A stretch of 64,000 nucleotides of DNA. Origin: Pelagibacterium xiamenense. Its GTDB lineage: Bacteria; Pseudomonadota; Alphaproteobacteria; Rhizobiales; Devosiaceae. Location: NCBI RefSeq assembly GCF_021166475.1, contig NZ_JAJOYS010000001.1, positions 558,001 through 622,000 of the forward strand, in the 5' to 3' direction. The position numbers and the translations under genes were made by a program. The notes beneath the pieces are model-generated. The model ran no database searches. It saw only the letters and a program-made list of their open reading frames with translations, and had not been told where the DNA came from. Positions 29,154 to 38,484 of the stretch are shown piece after piece. The number at the start of each line of letters is the position of its first letter. Position 1 is the first letter of the stretch.

Positions 29154-29588
29154 CTAGTCCGCCTCTTCCCAGGTGCGCTGCATCACAACGAAGGTGAAGG
29201 ACGCCGACCAGCCGATCAGGACGAAGCCCAGAAGCGCCTGCAGGCCCGCGATCAGGCGCATGTCGCCGGTCGCAATGACATCGCCGACGCCCAACGTGGT
29301 AAAGCTCATCAGCGAGAAATAGAGATAGTCGCGCGGCGACCCGTCGAACGTGCCGCTCAAAGAGCCGAGCCAGGGGCTTTCATTGATGAAGAAATACAAA
29401 AGCGCGAACAGGACGATAGAGACCGAGTGGGCCACGAGGACCCCCACGACACCCAGGGTGACGCGCAGCCGGTTGTTGAACCGCACGTGGCCAAGCAGGC
29501 GCGCCGTGTAGCTCAGCAGTTCGTAATGCAGCACAACCGACACAAGCACCATGACGATGCCCGCAAGCGCGGCGACTAGTGTTTCCAT
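29154..29588 (-). CDS. Two-pore-domain-type ion channel protein
   Basis: This 144-residue membrane protein has an N-terminal segment, a second segment (VLVAHSVSIVLFALLYFFI), a pore loop with the selectivity-filter-like FTTLGVGD at about residues 98-105, and a last segment (LIAGLQALLGFVLIGWSASFTF). The pattern matches small bacterial Ion_trans_2 potassium channels, though the filter has GVGD rather than GYGD. Its target ion is not certain. It stands between the ArsR operator and the coiled-coil operon. Confidence 0.78.
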   Translation of the reverse strand: METLVAALAGIVMVLVSVVLHYELLSYTARLLGHVRFNNRLRVTLGVVGVLVAHSVSIVLFALLYFFINESPWLGSLSGTFDGSPRDYLYFSLMSFTTLGVGDVIATGDMRLIAGLQALLGFVLIGWSASFTFVVMQRTWEEAD

Positions 29589-29618
29589 CGGGCGCCCTCC
29601 GCCACGGCCCGGTGCACG

Positions 29619-31139
29619 CTAGAACCCGCCGCCGGTCTTGAAACCACCACCACCGCTCCCGCCGAAGCCGCCGCCGGTCTTGAAGCCGCCGCCGCCAAAA
29701 CCGCCCGAGCGCGGCCGCGTGAACCCGCCCGAGGAACTACCCGATCCCCACGGGCCGCCCGAGCGCGGGCGCGGGCTGAACCCGCCCGGCGGGATGGTGA
29801 ACCCGCCCGAGCGCCGGCGCTTGCGGCTCCTGGCTGGCGGCACGATGGGCCCCGAACCGCCCGCCCAGTCCTGCGACTTGCGCCAATGGCCCCAATAGGT
29901 TGACGCCGAAATCGCGCCGCGCAGGAATTCGTTGAGCAGATCCCCGACCAGCCGGTCCTCGCCGAAGCGCGAGCGCGGATCGTCATAACGGGATTTCTTG
30001 AATTCGAACGCGATGTCCTCAAGCTCGCGGCGGCGCGTTTCGAGCGTCTTGAGCCGCGCGCGGTCCTCGCGAAGCTCCGCCTCGTCCTCGGCGATCCGGC
30101 GCCGCGTATCCTCGAGCTTGGTAACGATGGCGTCGTCCCGCGACGTGCCCGTGCGGCGCGCGTCCGCGAGCAATTGCGCGACGTCCATACCGCTTATGGC
30201 CTGGGCCAGAAGCCCGACCGCCTGCTCGTATTTCGGGTCCCCGCCCTCGGCCAGCTGCTTGTGCTGCGCGGTGAGCGCTTCACGGGCGTCCTCCGCGGCG
30301 ATGATGGCCGCGTCGATCTCCTCGATCCGGGCTTCGAGGGCGCCGACGGCTTCGCGCGTTTCCTTGCCGCCTGCCGCGTCGATCGCGGCATCCTCAAGCG
30401 CCTCGCGTTTTTGCGCCGCCTGCGCCGCGTCCGCCTCGAGCCGCTCGGCATGGGCCTTGAGCCGTTCGGGGATCTCGTTGAGCATGAAGTAGTTGGGCCG
30501 CGCATCCGCATAGCCAACGAGCCGCGCGACCCACGCATCGAGCATGCGCGTCAGGCCGCGGTCACGGTATTGCGGCGTGGCGTAGCCGCGTTCCCAAAGA
30601 TACATGAAAAGCGGATCGGCCCGATAGGGCGCGCCCTTTTCCGCGCGGTCGTTCTCGGCCTGGACGGCCTTTTCGAGCGCGTTCTCGGCGGTCGCCTCCA
30701 ACTCGTCCTCGGCCTCGACGGCGCGCCTGTAGTCGGCCTCCGCCGAAAGCTCGACCGACAGCGCCTTTTTGAGCGCCTCGATCTCCTCACGCTTGGCCGA
30801 AAGCTCCTTTAGCACCGCGCCGCGCTCCTCGGTGAGCGCGTCGAGCGCCGTGTCCTGCTCGGCAAGCCGGGTCTGGAGATCTTCCATCGCCTCGCCGTGG
30901 GCGCGCAGCATCTCGTGCGCCTGCGCCTCGGCCTTGCTCATGCTGTCCGCGAGTTCGGCGCGGGCCTCCTCGGTCAGCCGCACTTGCGCCAGTTCGCGCA
31001 ATTGCGACAGCTCGGTTTCGCGCAGCTTGCCCATGCGCTCGGTGGCGCGTGCGATCCGCTGCGTGATCTCGTCTTCTTCGCGCCGGATATCCTTGAGCGC
31101 CTCGTCGAGCGCCTTTTGGGCGTTGGGTCCGCTCAGCAT
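29619..31139 (-). CDS. Coiled-coil protein with GGF-repeat C-terminal tail
   Basis: This 506-residue protein is unrecognised. About 440 residues are predicted coiled coil, rich in E, R, A and L, with a break near 180-220 (PLFMYLWERGY...). The last 63 residues (444-506) are low-complexity: eight GGF triplets separated by short spacers such as KTG, TRPRS and TIPP, with R and S. This resembles phase-separating or adhesive tails. No signal peptide or membrane segment is seen, so it is probably cytoplasmic. It follows the DUF6384 gene with a 4-base gap and reads the same way. Confidence 0.6.
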   Translation of the reverse strand: MLSGPNAQKALDEALKDIRREEDEITQRIARATERMGKLRETELSQLRELAQVRLTEEARAELADSMSKAEAQAHEMLRAHGEAMEDLQTRLAEQDTALDALTEERGAVLKELSAKREEIEALKKALSVELSAEADYRRAVEAEDELEATAENALEKAVQAENDRAEKGAPYRADPLFMYLWERGYATPQYRDRGLTRMLDAWVARLVGYADARPNYFMLNEIPERLKAHAERLEADAAQAAQKREALEDAAIDAAGGKETREAVGALEARIEEIDAAIIAAEDAREALTAQHKQLAEGGDPKYEQAVGLLAQAISGMDVAQLLADARRTGTSRDDAIVTKLEDTRRRIAEDEAELREDRARLKTLETRRRELEDIAFEFKKSRYDDPRSRFGEDRLVGDLLNEFLRGAISASTYWGHWRKSQDWAGGSGPIVPPARSRKRRRSGGFTIPPGGFSPRPRSGGPWGSGSSSGGFTRPRSGGFGGGGFKTGGGFGGSGGGGFKTGGGF

Positions 31140-31143
31140 GAAG

Positions 31144-32073
31144 CTACCATTGGGTTATTGCCCCATCGAGCACGGGCATTGTGTATTCGACATCGAGAAA
31201 GCCGTACTGCTTGATCCCGAGAATGTTGCGCTGGATGATGCCGTCGTCCAGCCGGTCGTCGCGGATGGCGTTGTAGGTGGTTTCGGGCACGCGCACCGCC
31301 CAGGTGCTGACGACGTCGGTGGCCCCGGTCTCCTCGTTCCGGATCGGCATTTCGACCGGCTGGTCCTCGAGCCCGACCGCTTCCACGACGATGTAGTAGT
31401 TCGTTGCGTCCGAATTTTCCTCCGGGAAGCGCCAGATGCCGGTGTTCTCGCCTTCGCGGTCGACGATGCGCAGGGAAAATTCCGCAAGGAGCCGCTGATG
31501 GATTTCCTCGAGTTGGGCAATCGCGGCACGCGCGGCTTCGCGATCGCCATCCGCCACGGCCGCATTGCCGCGCGCAACCCAGGGATCGGCCTCCTCGAGC
31601 GCGGCCTGGACCTTGGTATCGGTGTAGATGGCCTTGTAGACCGCGTCGATCCGCGCCGGCAGCGTTTCGGTTAGTTCGATCCGCGCGGCTTCCTGCTGCG
31701 CCGCAATATAGGGCCGGTAGGCGAAGACATAGCCCGCAAGCCCGATAAGAACCGCCGCCGCGATGGCGAGCGCCGGCTTGCCCCAGCGCCCGCGCGAGAC
31801 GTAGATCCGCGCGAGCCGTGTTTGGAGGTTTTCGGGCGGCGGCGTATAGGTGAAGCGCGCCTCATCGAGCGCCTTGACGCCTTCGATGAGGATGTGGTCG
31901 GGGACATCGATGCCCTGCTCGTGGTAGAGCGCCCGCAAGCGTTCGACGAGCTGGGCCTCGCGCCTGGACGCGTCGAGCTCGCGGGCGACGAGGTTGCGCT
32001 CGTGCCGCAAGGTGTCGACCACATCCATCGCCAGCATGACCTCGTCGAGAGGCGCCTCCTGCCGCGTATTCAT
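31144..32073 (-). CDS. DUF6384-type single-pass membrane protein
   Basis: This protein of 309 residues has a helical, charged N-terminal half, one membrane segment at about residues 100-118 (PALAIAAAVLIGLAGYVF), and a C-terminal domain with ALEEADPWVARGNAAV, GIWRFPEENSDATNYYIVVE and NAIRDDRLDDGIIQRN. I believe it matches DUF6384 from memory, a family with no assigned function. The ATG at 32073 is preferred over an upstream GTG at 32091. It lies between a coiled-coil gene upstream and the GGF-tail gene downstream. Confidence 0.58.
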   Translation of the reverse strand: MNTRQEAPLDEVMLAMDVVDTLRHERNLVARELDASRREAQLVERLRALYHEQGIDVPDHILIEGVKALDEARFTYTPPPENLQTRLARIYVSRGRWGKPALAIAAAVLIGLAGYVFAYRPYIAAQQEAARIELTETLPARIDAVYKAIYTDTKVQAALEEADPWVARGNAAVADGDREAARAAIAQLEEIHQRLLAEFSLRIVDREGENTGIWRFPEENSDATNYYIVVEAVGLEDQPVEMPIRNEETGATDVVSTWAVRVPETTYNAIRDDRLDDGIIQRNILGIKQYGFLDVEYTMPVLDGAITQW

Positions 32074-32101
32074 ACCTTCGTGCCGCCCCACACTCTCGGG
32101 C

Positions 32102-33313
32102 TCAGTTCGCGGGGGCCGTCAGCGCGTTGCCTTCGGCGGCAAGCCGCGCGAGCCGCTTCTTGCCATCCTCGACCGCGTCGCGGATTTCGGCGGAGTTCTT
32201 CGTCGAGGCCTCGCGCATCTCGTGGATGATCTCGCGCGAGCGTTCCTGGAAATTGACGACGCTGTCCACCAGCGTCTTGACCGCGTCCGCGCGGATGGTC
32301 GGGCCGTAGCCGGCCTTCAACGCTTCTTCCTGCACCTTGCCGCCGATATCGGCGAGGGTTTCGAGGCTCTTGCTCATCCCCTCCTTCATCGCGTTGAGCG
32401 TTTCGGTGGATTCGTGCAGGCCGAAAAGCCCGGTGAACGACGCCGAAAGCGCGGTCAGAACCGTCTCGTTGGTCGAAAAGAACGAGACCGACTGCTGATA
32501 GACGCGCTCCTTGGCGTTGGTGGTCTGCATCAGCCGCGCCATGATGACTTCGGAGGTGGAATACGAGATCGTCAGATTGTCCGAGAGATCCTTGGCGATC
32601 TGATAGCGGCGCTCCTCGTTCTGGAGCGCGCGGACTTTCTCGTCGCGCGCCATTTCGAGCCGCGCGCGGTCCGCCGGCGTGCCCTCGGTGAACGCTTCGA
32701 GCGCGTCCGAGGCGGCCTTGAGGTCGGCCTTCTTTTCCGCGAGCTTGCCCTCGGCGATCTCGAGCACCTCAAGCGCCATCACCTCGGCTTGCTTGAGCGC
32801 GCCGCGGAAATCGCGATAGGCCTCAAGGATCGTGGTTTCGCGGTCGATCTGGTCCTTGGTGTCCTTGGAGACGTCGAGGTAGGTGTCGCGGATCTTGTCG
32901 AAGCGTTGGGCGATGTCGCCGCGCGTGACTTTCATCCAGACGTTTGAGGCGCGCTCGAGGATGTCGAGCTTGCCGTCCTCGAGCTGGTCGACCATGCCCT
33001 TGGCGTCGTCGCGGATGGAATTGAACTGGTTGGTGATCTCTTCGTAGCGCTCGCCGACATTCATCGCGGCGACCTGGCTGCGCACCACTTCGTTGAAGGC
33101 GCTCGCCTGGGTGAGCACGCGGCCGATCAGGACGACCTTGGTATCGTCGAGCGCCGTGATCTCGGCCAACAGTCCGGTAATCGGCGCTTCCTGCGTCCCG
33201 TTTTCGGGCCACAGCCCCATCTCCCGGATCGCGCCGACGGCGCGGTCGAGATACTGCAGGGGCGAATTGGCCGCCACGGGTGCAGTCTGGGTTTCGGTGA
33301 GATCGGTTGCCAT
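32102..33313 (-). CDS. Coiled-coil protein, possibly TelA-like
   Basis: This 403-residue protein is almost all predicted helix and coiled coil (for example ILERASNVWMKVTRGDIAQRF and LSDNLTISYSTSEVIMARLM). Size and composition recall the toxic-anion-resistance protein TelA, but I cannot confirm the family by eye. The ATG at 33313 follows AGGGA with nine-base spacing. No membrane segment or signal peptide is seen. It heads a three-gene minus-strand unit with the DUF6384 and GGF-tail genes. Confidence 0.6.
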   Translation of the reverse strand: MATDLTETQTAPVAANSPLQYLDRAVGAIREMGLWPENGTQEAPITGLLAEITALDDTKVVLIGRVLTQASAFNEVVRSQVAAMNVGERYEEITNQFNSIRDDAKGMVDQLEDGKLDILERASNVWMKVTRGDIAQRFDKIRDTYLDVSKDTKDQIDRETTILEAYRDFRGALKQAEVMALEVLEIAEGKLAEKKADLKAASDALEAFTEGTPADRARLEMARDEKVRALQNEERRYQIAKDLSDNLTISYSTSEVIMARLMQTTNAKERVYQQSVSFFSTNETVLTALSASFTGLFGLHESTETLNAMKEGMSKSLETLADIGGKVQEEALKAGYGPTIRADAVKTLVDSVVNFQERSREIIHEMREASTKNSAEIRDAVEDGKKRLARLAAEGNALTAPAN

Positions 33314-33465
33314 TGGTCGTATTCCCTGTTGAAACTCCGCCGCTAACGGTGCCATGATTCCCCGAGCAGCCGTCAGTGACAATTGTCTAGCCACGTCAGA
33401 CGGTTGTTTTTAGCATCAATGGTGCCAAAAAGCCGCAACGGGATAAGAGATATAGAGGGCGGACG

Positions 33466-33954
33466 ATGGAATTCGGTGGCCGGTACGTCGTTGCGGCCCC
33501 CCGGCTTTCGGTCTGGGAAGCACTCAACGACACGACGGTGCTCAAGGCCTGCATTCCGGGCTGCAAGCGGATCGAGTGGGTCGGCAGCGCCGACCTCGTG
33601 CTCGAGATCGCGGTCAATCTGGGCGTGATGCAGCCGGTTTTTACCGGCGACCTCCTGCTCTCGAACGTCGTGCCGGCGGAAAGCTATACGCTCACCGGGC
33701 GCGGACGCGGCGGGCTCCTCGGCATGGCGGAGGCGTCGGCCGATATCGTGCTCGCGGATGCCGGACCTGAAACGCGCCTCGTTTTCATCGCCAGCGGTGG
33801 CGCGTCGGGTCAGATCATGAAGCTGGGCAGGAAACTCGTCGGCAATTCGGCGCAGCGGGTGATCGATGGGTTCTTCGAGCGCTTCGGCGACGCCATGGGG
33901 GTGAAGGTGACGCCGCTCCCGCCGGAAATGGAAAACGGGCCCAGCGACCGCTGA
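33466..33954 (+). CDS. CoxG-like SRPBCC protein
   Basis: This 162-residue protein fits the CoxG (carbon monoxide dehydrogenase subunit G) family of START-like domains. It has FGGRYVVAAPRLSVWEALND at the start, then VLKACIPGCKRIE, GRGRGGLLGMAEA and VFIASGGASGQIMKLGRKL. CoxG-type proteins bind membrane lipids and help recruit CO dehydrogenase in some species, but no cox genes are adjacent, so the role here is open. It is convergent with the Atu4866 gene and its stop lies within a bidirectional hairpin. Confidence 0.82.
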   Translation: MEFGGRYVVAAPRLSVWEALNDTTVLKACIPGCKRIEWVGSADLVLEIAVNLGVMQPVFTGDLLLSNVVPAESYTLTGRGRGGLLGMAEASADIVLADAGPETRLVFIASGGASGQIMKLGRKLVGNSAQRVIDGFFERFGDAMGVKVTPLPPEMENGPSDR

Positions 33955-33961
33955 GCCCGTT
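33934..33961. terminator. Bidirectional hairpin between convergent genes
   Basis: AACGGGC (33934-33940) pairs with GCCCGTT (33955-33961), and inside it CAGC (33942-33945) pairs with GCTG (33950-33953) across a single mismatch. The stem overlaps the stop of the CoxG-like gene. It probably separates the two convergent transcripts; no long T-run is present. Confidence 0.6.
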
Positions 33962-33971
33962 GCAATCCGAT

Positions 33972-34217
33972 CTAGAGGTCGGCTTCGCGGAACAGGATCA
34001 TCCCCGCGTGGTGCAGCGCGCCGCGGCGGAATTCGCCGTCGGCGGTAAAGCCGGTCTCGTCTTCATATTCGATGCGGTTGCCCTTGACCGTGTAGCGCCC
34101 GGTATAGGCGCCTTCCTTTAGGCCGCGGGCCTCGACGTAGCGCCCGTCCGGCAAAAGCCTGTGGCGCACGAATTTGTCTTCGGTCATCCAAAGACCGACG
34201 GGATCGAATTCGACCAT
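33972..34217 (-). CDS. Atu4866-domain protein
   Basis: This 81-residue protein matches the small Atu4866 fold: DPVGLWMTEDKFVRHRLLPDGRY, then GAYTGRYTVKGNRIEY and DDETGFTADGEF-like residues (EDETGFTADGEFRRGALHHAGM). The family has an eight-stranded barrel with no assigned function. AAGGAG with eight-base spacing precedes the ATG at 34217. It may share a transcript with the two tiny ORFs upstream. Confidence 0.85.
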   Translation of the reverse strand: MVEFDPVGLWMTEDKFVRHRLLPDGRYVEARGLKEGAYTGRYTVKGNRIEYEDETGFTADGEFRRGALHHAGMILFREADL

Positions 34218-34299
34218 GGTTCACGCTCCTTGTCCTTGGGCAAGAGCCCCGGTTGCGAGCGGCCCGCCCTTGGGCGGACCGGGAGGGTAGTCTTGTCTT

Positions 34300-34404
34300 T
34301 TACCAGACGATCGGAATCGCGATTGTGACAAGCGATGCCGCCAGCGCCAGCCCGTAGGCGACGCGGGCGAAACGCCAGCGTCCGCCGCGGCGGACGCTAG
34401 CCAT
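34300..34404 (-). CDS. Tiny single-membrane-segment protein
   Basis: This 34-residue ORF encodes a basic N-terminus (MASVRRGGRWRFARV) followed by one hydrophobic segment (AYGLALAASLVTIAIPIVW). It begins within an 8-base overlap with the upstream tiny ORF, so it would depend on translational coupling. It has no detectable family. It is supported by position and shape rather than similarity. Confidence 0.5.
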   Translation of the reverse strand: MASVRRGGRWRFARVAYGLALAASLVTIAIPIVW

Positions 34405-34534
34405 TGAGGGTTCTCCGGCGCCGCGGCCTGCCGCCAAAGATGCGGACCAGCCACGAAGCGAGGCCGGAACCGTTTGCCCGAACCTCTGGCGCGGGCAGGG
34501 CGGCACCGTAAATACGGCGGTTCAATCGGGTCAT
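34397..34534 (-). CDS. Tiny basic protein
   Basis: This 45-residue ORF starts at 34534 with an excellent AAAGGAGG ribosome-binding site six bases upstream. The product is very basic, ending RIFGGRPRRRRTLNG. I do not recognise it. The strong ribosome-binding site, the coupling to the next tiny ORF and the attenuator-like hairpin upstream argue that it is real. Confidence 0.55.
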   Translation of the reverse strand: MTRLNRRIYGAALPAPEVRANGSGLASWLVRIFGGRPRRRRTLNG

Positions 34535-34554
34535 CGTGCGGCCTCCTTTCAACG

Positions 34555-34582
34555 AAAAATCGGAGCGGTCCACCACGCTCCG
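34555..34582 (-). terminator. Attenuator-like hairpin upstream of the tiny ORFs
   Basis: On the minus strand CGGAGCG (34582-34576) pairs with CGCTCCG (34567-34561) around an 8-base loop, followed by A then TTTTT at 34559-34555. This is a good Rho-independent terminator shape lying just before the AAAGGAGG of the first tiny ORF. It could stop a transcript from the AraC side or attenuate a leader. Confidence 0.65.
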
Positions 34583-34736
34583 GCCAGCACACATTGCCCC
34601 ACATAAGCCCGAATGCGGTAGACAGATCCCATCGATTGATTGCACGATTCTCCGTGCGCAAGGAAAAAGACGTGCACCCGCCAAACGACTGCGCTAGACC
34701 TTCTGTCAGGTCATTTCAACGGGAAGGCCAGAGAAT
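34583..34736. promoter_or_regulatory. Divergent AraC/tiny-ORF promoter region
   Basis: This region must hold the promoter of the AraC-family gene and probably one for the minus-strand tiny ORFs. No convincing hexamers or dyads were found by eye. GGGAAGG precedes the AraC ATG at 34737. Confidence 0.35.
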
Positions 34737-35675
34737 ATGCTTGAAATCTCGGGTGATGCGGATGCGGGCGCCGAAGTGGCGCGGCTGAAGCTCATTGAAG
34801 AAATTGCCAAATTCTCCGACGTGGACGGCGTTCATGCAACACCGGTTCCGCGGTTGAGCTTTATCCGCAGGAGCCACCCCACCGAGCCGATGCACGCGGT
34901 CCACAAACCGGCATTGTGCATGATCGTGCAGGGGACCAAACAGGTGGTGGTTGGCGAGAAGGTTTTCAACTACGACGCGAGCCGGCACCTCGTCGTCTCG
35001 CTCGACGTGCCCGTCATCGGCCAGGTTGTCGCCGCGACCCCCGAGGCGCCCTATCTATGCGTCAAGCTCGACCTCGACCCGGCCGTTATCGGGTCGGTGC
35101 TGCTTGAATCGCGCGTCGCGCCGCAGGCGGTAAACCCAGCCTGCAAATGCCTTGGACTTTCGCGCACGACGCCCGACCTTTTCGACGCCATGACGCGGCT
35201 GGCCAGCCTCGCACGGGCACCCCAGGACATTGCCTATCTCGCCCCGCTGATCGAGCGCGAAATCATCTACCGGCTGCTTTCGGGCGAACAGGCCGCGCAA
35301 TTGCGCCAGATCGCGATCGCCGAGAGCCGGCTCGAGCAGGTCGGCCGCGCCGTCGAACTGCTGCGCGAGCGGTTCGCGGAAGCCGTGCGCATGGATGATC
35401 TCGCCAACGCCGCGGGCATGAGCGCGTCGTCGTTTTTCCAGCATTTCAAGCAGGTCACCGCCATGAGCCCGCTGCAGTATCAAAAGCGGCTGCGCCTGCA
35501 ACACGCGCGGAAGCTGATTCTGACGCTCGGATATGACGCCGCGGCGGCGGGGCACGAGGTGGGCTACGACAGCCCGTCCCAGTTCAGCCGCGAATACGCG
35601 CGCCTGTTCGGCGCACCGCCGCTCAAGGACATCGCGCGGCTCAAGGCCGCGGGCGAAACCCTGCTCGACACGTGA
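34737..35675 (+). CDS. AraC-family transcriptional regulator
   Basis: This 312-residue regulator has an N-terminal AraC_N-type domain (HPTEPMHAVHKPALCMIVQGTK, KVFNYDASRHLVVSLDVPV) and a C-terminal double helix-turn-helix: MDDLANAAGMSASSFFQHFK and then GHEVGYDSPSQFSREYARLF. AraC_N-type members often control nearby dehydrogenases. Here it sits next to the nucleoside transport and catabolism operon and has its own terminator, so it is a plausible regulator of that operon, but this is not proven. Confidence 0.9.
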   Translation: MLEISGDADAGAEVARLKLIEEIAKFSDVDGVHATPVPRLSFIRRSHPTEPMHAVHKPALCMIVQGTKQVVVGEKVFNYDASRHLVVSLDVPVIGQVVAATPEAPYLCVKLDLDPAVIGSVLLESRVAPQAVNPACKCLGLSRTTPDLFDAMTRLASLARAPQDIAYLAPLIEREIIYRLLSGEQAAQLRQIAIAESRLEQVGRAVELLRERFAEAVRMDDLANAAGMSASSFFQHFKQVTAMSPLQYQKRLRLQHARKLILTLGYDAAAAGHEVGYDSPSQFSREYARLFGAPPLKDIARLKAAGETLLDT

Positions 35676-35687
35676 TTACCGCCTTCG

Positions 35688-35722
35688 CCGATGGCAGGTT
35701 TACCATCGGGCGGAAATTTTTT
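35688..35722 (+). terminator. Terminator of the AraC-family gene
   Basis: CCGATGG (35688-35694) pairs with CCATCGG (35703-35709) around an 8-base loop and is followed by a T-run at 35717-35722. It ends the AraC-family transcript 13 bases after its stop. Confidence 0.82.
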
Positions 35723-35740
35723 GCCCAAATGGTCAAAAAA
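35717..35740. promoter_or_regulatory. Putative operator upstream of the nucleoside transporter
   Basis: TTTTTTG (35717-35723) and CAAAAAA (35734-35740) are perfect arms, and most bases between them also pair (CCA/TGG), giving a 24-bp near-palindrome with two mismatched pairs. It lies just upstream of a possible promoter, TTGCAG at 35754 and TTGTAT at 35777 (17 bp apart). Part of the left arm is the T-run of the preceding terminator, so the symmetry might be partly accidental. Confidence 0.5.
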
Positions 35741-35861
35741 CTGAAATTCGTACTTGCAGACTAGCCATTTGCGCGGTTGTATTCCCTCATCATCGTGCGC
35801 GGAATGCGCGCGCGCCGGTTTTCGGCGCCGCGCCCCATGCCCGAGAACAGGGAGCATCTTC

Positions 35862-36878
35862 ATGTCAATCAATAAAACTCTTCGCAAAGGCCTTGCCGCA
35901 CTCGCTGGCGGTGTGGCCGTGACCACGCTGATGGCGGGCACGGCCCTTGCCGATCCGGCAATCATTTACGACCTCGGGGGCAAGTTCGACAAGTCGTTCA
36001 ACGAAGCCGCCTACAACGGCGCCGAAGCCTGGGCTGCGGAAACCGGCGGCAATTATCTCGACTTCGAGCTCCAGAACGACGCCCAGCGCGAGCAGGCCCT
36101 GCGCCGCTTCGCTTCGCAAGGCGCCAACCCGATCGTGATGGCCGGCTTTTCCTGGACCGCCGCGCTCGAGGCGGTGGCACCGGAGTTCCCCGAAACCAAT
36201 TTCGTCGTGATCGACACCGTCGTCGATCAGCCCAACGTCCAGTCGATCCTGTTTGACGAGCATACCGGCTCGTTCCTCGTCGGCGCGCTTGCCGCGATGA
36301 AGTCGGAAACCGGCACCGTCGCTTTCGTCGGCGGCATGGACGTGCCGCTCATCCACAAGTTCTATTGCGGCTACGCCCAGGGCGCCAAGCACGTCGACGA
36401 AGGCGCGACCGTCATCGAGAACTACACCGGCACGACCCCGGCCGCCTGGAACGATCCCGTCACCGCGGGCGAATTGACCCAGGCCGCGATCGACAACGAC
36501 GCCGACGTCATCTTCGCCGCCGCCGGCGGCTCGGGTATCGGCGTTCTGCAGACCGCCGCCGACGCCGGCGTCTATTCGATCGGCGTGGACTCCAACCAGA
36601 ACTACCTGCACCCCGGTTCGGTGCTGACCTCGATGGTCAAGCGCGTGGATACCGCCGTTCAGACAGCCTTCAACGAAGCCGGTGACGACGCGACCTTCCA
36701 GCCCGGCCTGTTGATGCTCGGCCTCGCCGAGGACGGCGTGGGCTTCGCTGTCGACGAAAACAACGAATCGGAAATCTCCGCCGAACAGATGGCCGAACTC
36801 GAAGCGCTCGAAGAGCAGATCATCGCTGGTGAAATCGAAGTGCACGATTACACCACCGACGGCTCGTGCCCGGTCTAA
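35862..36878 (+). CDS. BMP-family nucleoside ABC transporter binding protein
   Basis: This 338-residue periplasmic protein has a signal peptide (MSINKTLRKGLAALAGG..., cleavage near residue 30) and the BMP/PnrA pattern: IYDLGGKFDKSFNEAAYNGAE, then VVIDTVVDQPNVQSILFDEH and FAAAGGSGIGVLQTA. BMP proteins bind nucleosides. The ATG at 35862 follows AGGGAG. It heads an ABC importer operon that continues into nucleoside salvage genes. Confidence 0.92.
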   Translation: MSINKTLRKGLAALAGGVAVTTLMAGTALADPAIIYDLGGKFDKSFNEAAYNGAEAWAAETGGNYLDFELQNDAQREQALRRFASQGANPIVMAGFSWTAALEAVAPEFPETNFVVIDTVVDQPNVQSILFDEHTGSFLVGALAAMKSETGTVAFVGGMDVPLIHKFYCGYAQGAKHVDEGATVIENYTGTTPAAWNDPVTAGELTQAAIDNDADVIFAAAGGSGIGVLQTAADAGVYSIGVDSNQNYLHPGSVLTSMVKRVDTAVQTAFNEAGDDATFQPGLLMLGLAEDGVGFAVDENNESEISAEQMAELEALEEQIIAGEIEVHDYTTDGSCPV

Positions 36879-36888
36879 GCGGCCGTAG

Positions 36889-38480
<1,592 letters not shown>

Positions 38481-38484
<4 letters not shown>

